From positions 1 through 6,971 of the forward strand of contig JAUVCS010000042.1 in NCBI GenBank assembly GCA_030590745.1: a DNA stretch of 6,971 nucleotides, written 5' to 3'. The position numbers and the translations under genes were made by a program. The notes under the pieces were generated by a model. It worked only from the letters and a program-made list of their open reading frames with translations, made no database searches and was not told the DNA's origin. This DNA is from Desulfuromusa sp. (GTDB lineage Bacteria; Desulfobacterota; Desulfuromonadia; Desulfuromonadales; Geopsychrobacteraceae). The first letter of the stretch is position 1. The number at the start of each line of letters is the position of its first letter. Positions 5,862 to 6,971 of the stretch are shown here, piece by piece.

Positions 5862-6866
5862 ATGAATAAACTCAAGAATCCAGACAAACACCGGCTGTGG
5901 CAATTACTCCTGTTATTGTCGCCCCTGCTGGCCATATTAATCTCACTTTCTGCAGGAAGCCTCGAGCTTTCCTGGAACGAGCTGTTTGCTATTTTACTCC
6001 AGGGATCGGGGACTGATGTTGAGCAGGTTATTATCTGGCAAATCCGGTTTCCCCGAGCGCTCCTGGCTGGCCTCGTCGGTGCAGCATTGAGTTTATCCGG
6101 GGTCACCTTTCAGGCAGTATTGCGCAACCCCCTTGCCGATCCCTACTTACTCGGAGTATCTGGTGGCGCAGCTCTGGGTGCTGTCGCCGCTCTGACCTGG
6201 GGCTTTCAATCTCCCATTATCATTCCTTTGGCCGCTTTTGTCGGTGCCCTTACAGCACTGCTGCTGGTTTATCTGGTCGCACAAGCCCACACCTGTTCCT
6301 CCCACACCCTGATTTTATCCGGCGTGATGGTTGGCAGCTTAGCAGCAGCATTGCTGCTGTTCCTCCTTTGGCGGGCACCCGCTGATGCAACCCGTCAGGC
6401 AATCTTCTGGCTGGCGGGAAATCTTTCTCTAGCTGACCCGGACTGGCTTTCCTGGGGATGGTTGTGGGTTGCCATTGGATTTCTGTTGCTCTGGTCACAA
6501 TCTCTCAATCTGGACCTACTCACTCAGGGAGAAGAAACCGCCGCAGATCTGGGTCTGCATGTGGGCAGAACCCGTTTGATTTTGTTTGCTATAGCCGGAG
6601 CCTTAACCGCTTGTGCAGTTGCCCTGGCTGGGTTGGTCGGTTTTGTTGGGCTGGTGATCCCACACATTTGCAGATTACTCTGGGGGCCGGGACATCGTCT
6701 GTTACTCCCGTTCTCTGCTCTGCTCGGCAGTAGCTTTCTGATTATTGCCGATGCCATCGCTCGCAGCCTCTACGCTCCGGCAGAAATCCCGGTGGGCGTG
6801 GTTACGGCGATATTGGGAGCACCTTTTTTTCTCTATCTGTTGCGACGTAAAGGGGGAGGGTTATGA
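5862..6866 (+). CDS. btuC: BtuC, vitamin B12 ABC transporter permease (FecCD family)
   Basis: This 334-residue, very hydrophobic inner-membrane protein has the length and about ten membrane segments of the FecCD/BtuC family. Family signatures are IRFPRALLAGLVGAALSLSG (61-80), FQAVLRNPLADPYLLGVSGG (83-102), the ATPase-coupling loop GEETAADLGL (223-232), GLVGFVGLVIPHICRLLWGP (257-276) and PAEIPVGVVTAILGAPFFLY (306-325). The first membrane segment is about residues 12-31. The ATG at 5862 is the first start after an in-frame stop at 5829-5831, and its Shine-Dalgarno site is weak. Two copies would form the channel that receives corrinoid from BtuF, driven by BtuD. The sequence alone does not separate BtuC from iron-siderophore permeases; the riboswitch, btuB and btuF context decides for cobalamin. 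Confidence 0.9.
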   Translation: MNKLKNPDKHRLWQLLLLLSPLLAILISLSAGSLELSWNELFAILLQGSGTDVEQVIIWQIRFPRALLAGLVGAALSLSGVTFQAVLRNPLADPYLLGVSGGAALGAVAALTWGFQSPIIIPLAAFVGALTALLLVYLVAQAHTCSSHTLILSGVMVGSLAAALLLFLLWRAPADATRQAIFWLAGNLSLADPDWLSWGWLWVAIGFLLLWSQSLNLDLLTQGEETAADLGLHVGRTRLILFAIAGALTACAVALAGLVGFVGLVIPHICRLLWGPGHRLLLPFSALLGSSFLIIADAIARSLYAPAEIPVGVVTAILGAPFFLYLLRRKGGGL

Positions 6867-6971
6867 TTCAGATCAACAACCTCTCCTTCTCTTTTGCAAC
6901 GACAGAGATATTCAGTGATCTCAATTTTAATATCAATCAGGGAGAAATCCTTTCGATCATCGGCCCGAACG
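6863..6971 (+). CDS. btuD: BtuD, ABC transporter ATP-binding protein (N-terminal fragment, cut by right edge)
   Basis: Thirty-six residues are visible: MIQINNLSFSFATTEIFSDL, then a strand-turn segment and GEILSIIGPN. This is the standard start of an ABC ATPase: the first beta strands, the aromatic F11 where the A-loop that stacks on adenine is expected, and the beginning of the Walker A motif at the window edge. Its ATG overlaps the btuC stop codon as ATGA, with a GGGGGAGGG Shine-Dalgarno region (6852-6860) inside the end of btuC, which indicates translational coupling. Walker A completion, the signature motif and Walker B are outside the window. BtuD is assigned from position after btuC. Confidence 0.85.
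   Translation, partial: MIQINNLSFSFATTEIFSDLNFNINQGEILSIIGPN

Overview
The window suggests a Gram-negative bacterium, because it encodes a TonB-dependent outer-membrane receptor with a cleavable signal peptide and a terminal aromatic residue, next to a periplasmic binding protein and an inner-membrane ABC importer. Base composition is moderate and the Shine-Dalgarno sites are ordinary. The gene complement would fit a proteobacterium or a Desulfuromonas/Geobacter-like lineage, but the taxon cannot be fixed from this sequence.

Left part (1-2413). Two minus-strand genes and one divergent plus-strand gene form a unit. The minus-strand pair is a DUF1611 / DgcN-type protein (368-1360), followed downstream by the N-terminal part of a dipeptide-epimerase-like enolase-superfamily protein (1-282, running off the left edge). 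This pairing matches the D-glutamate catabolic module: DgcN acetylates D-Glu, and DgcA racemises N-acetyl-D-Glu to N-acetyl-L-Glu. A LysR-type regulator (1523-2413) is transcribed away from them. The shared 162-bp promoter region contains a T-N11-A dyad typical of LysR binding sites.

Middle part (2414-2950). This long non-coding leader holds a featureless stretch, then a TTGACA/TATAAG promoter, a complete cobalamin riboswitch aptamer (closing helix, B12 box and complementary L5/L13 loops all visible), a linker hairpin, and an intrinsic terminator just before the ribosome binding site of the next gene. The likely control is B12-dependent premature termination of transcription.

Right part (2951-6971). 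This is a cobalamin uptake cluster, btuB (outer-membrane receptor), btuF (periplasmic binding protein), btuC (permease) and the start of btuD (ATPase, cut by the right edge). Corrinoid would pass from BtuB to BtuF to BtuC/BtuD. btuC and btuD overlap by ATGA. The btuB-btuF and btuF-btuC gaps each carry a strong inverted repeat that may tune expression along the cluster. No IS element, tRNA, rRNA or CRISPR array was seen. The genes are mostly recognisable families; the less ordinary signals are the D-Glu module with its divergent LysR gene and the two structured intercistronic gaps.
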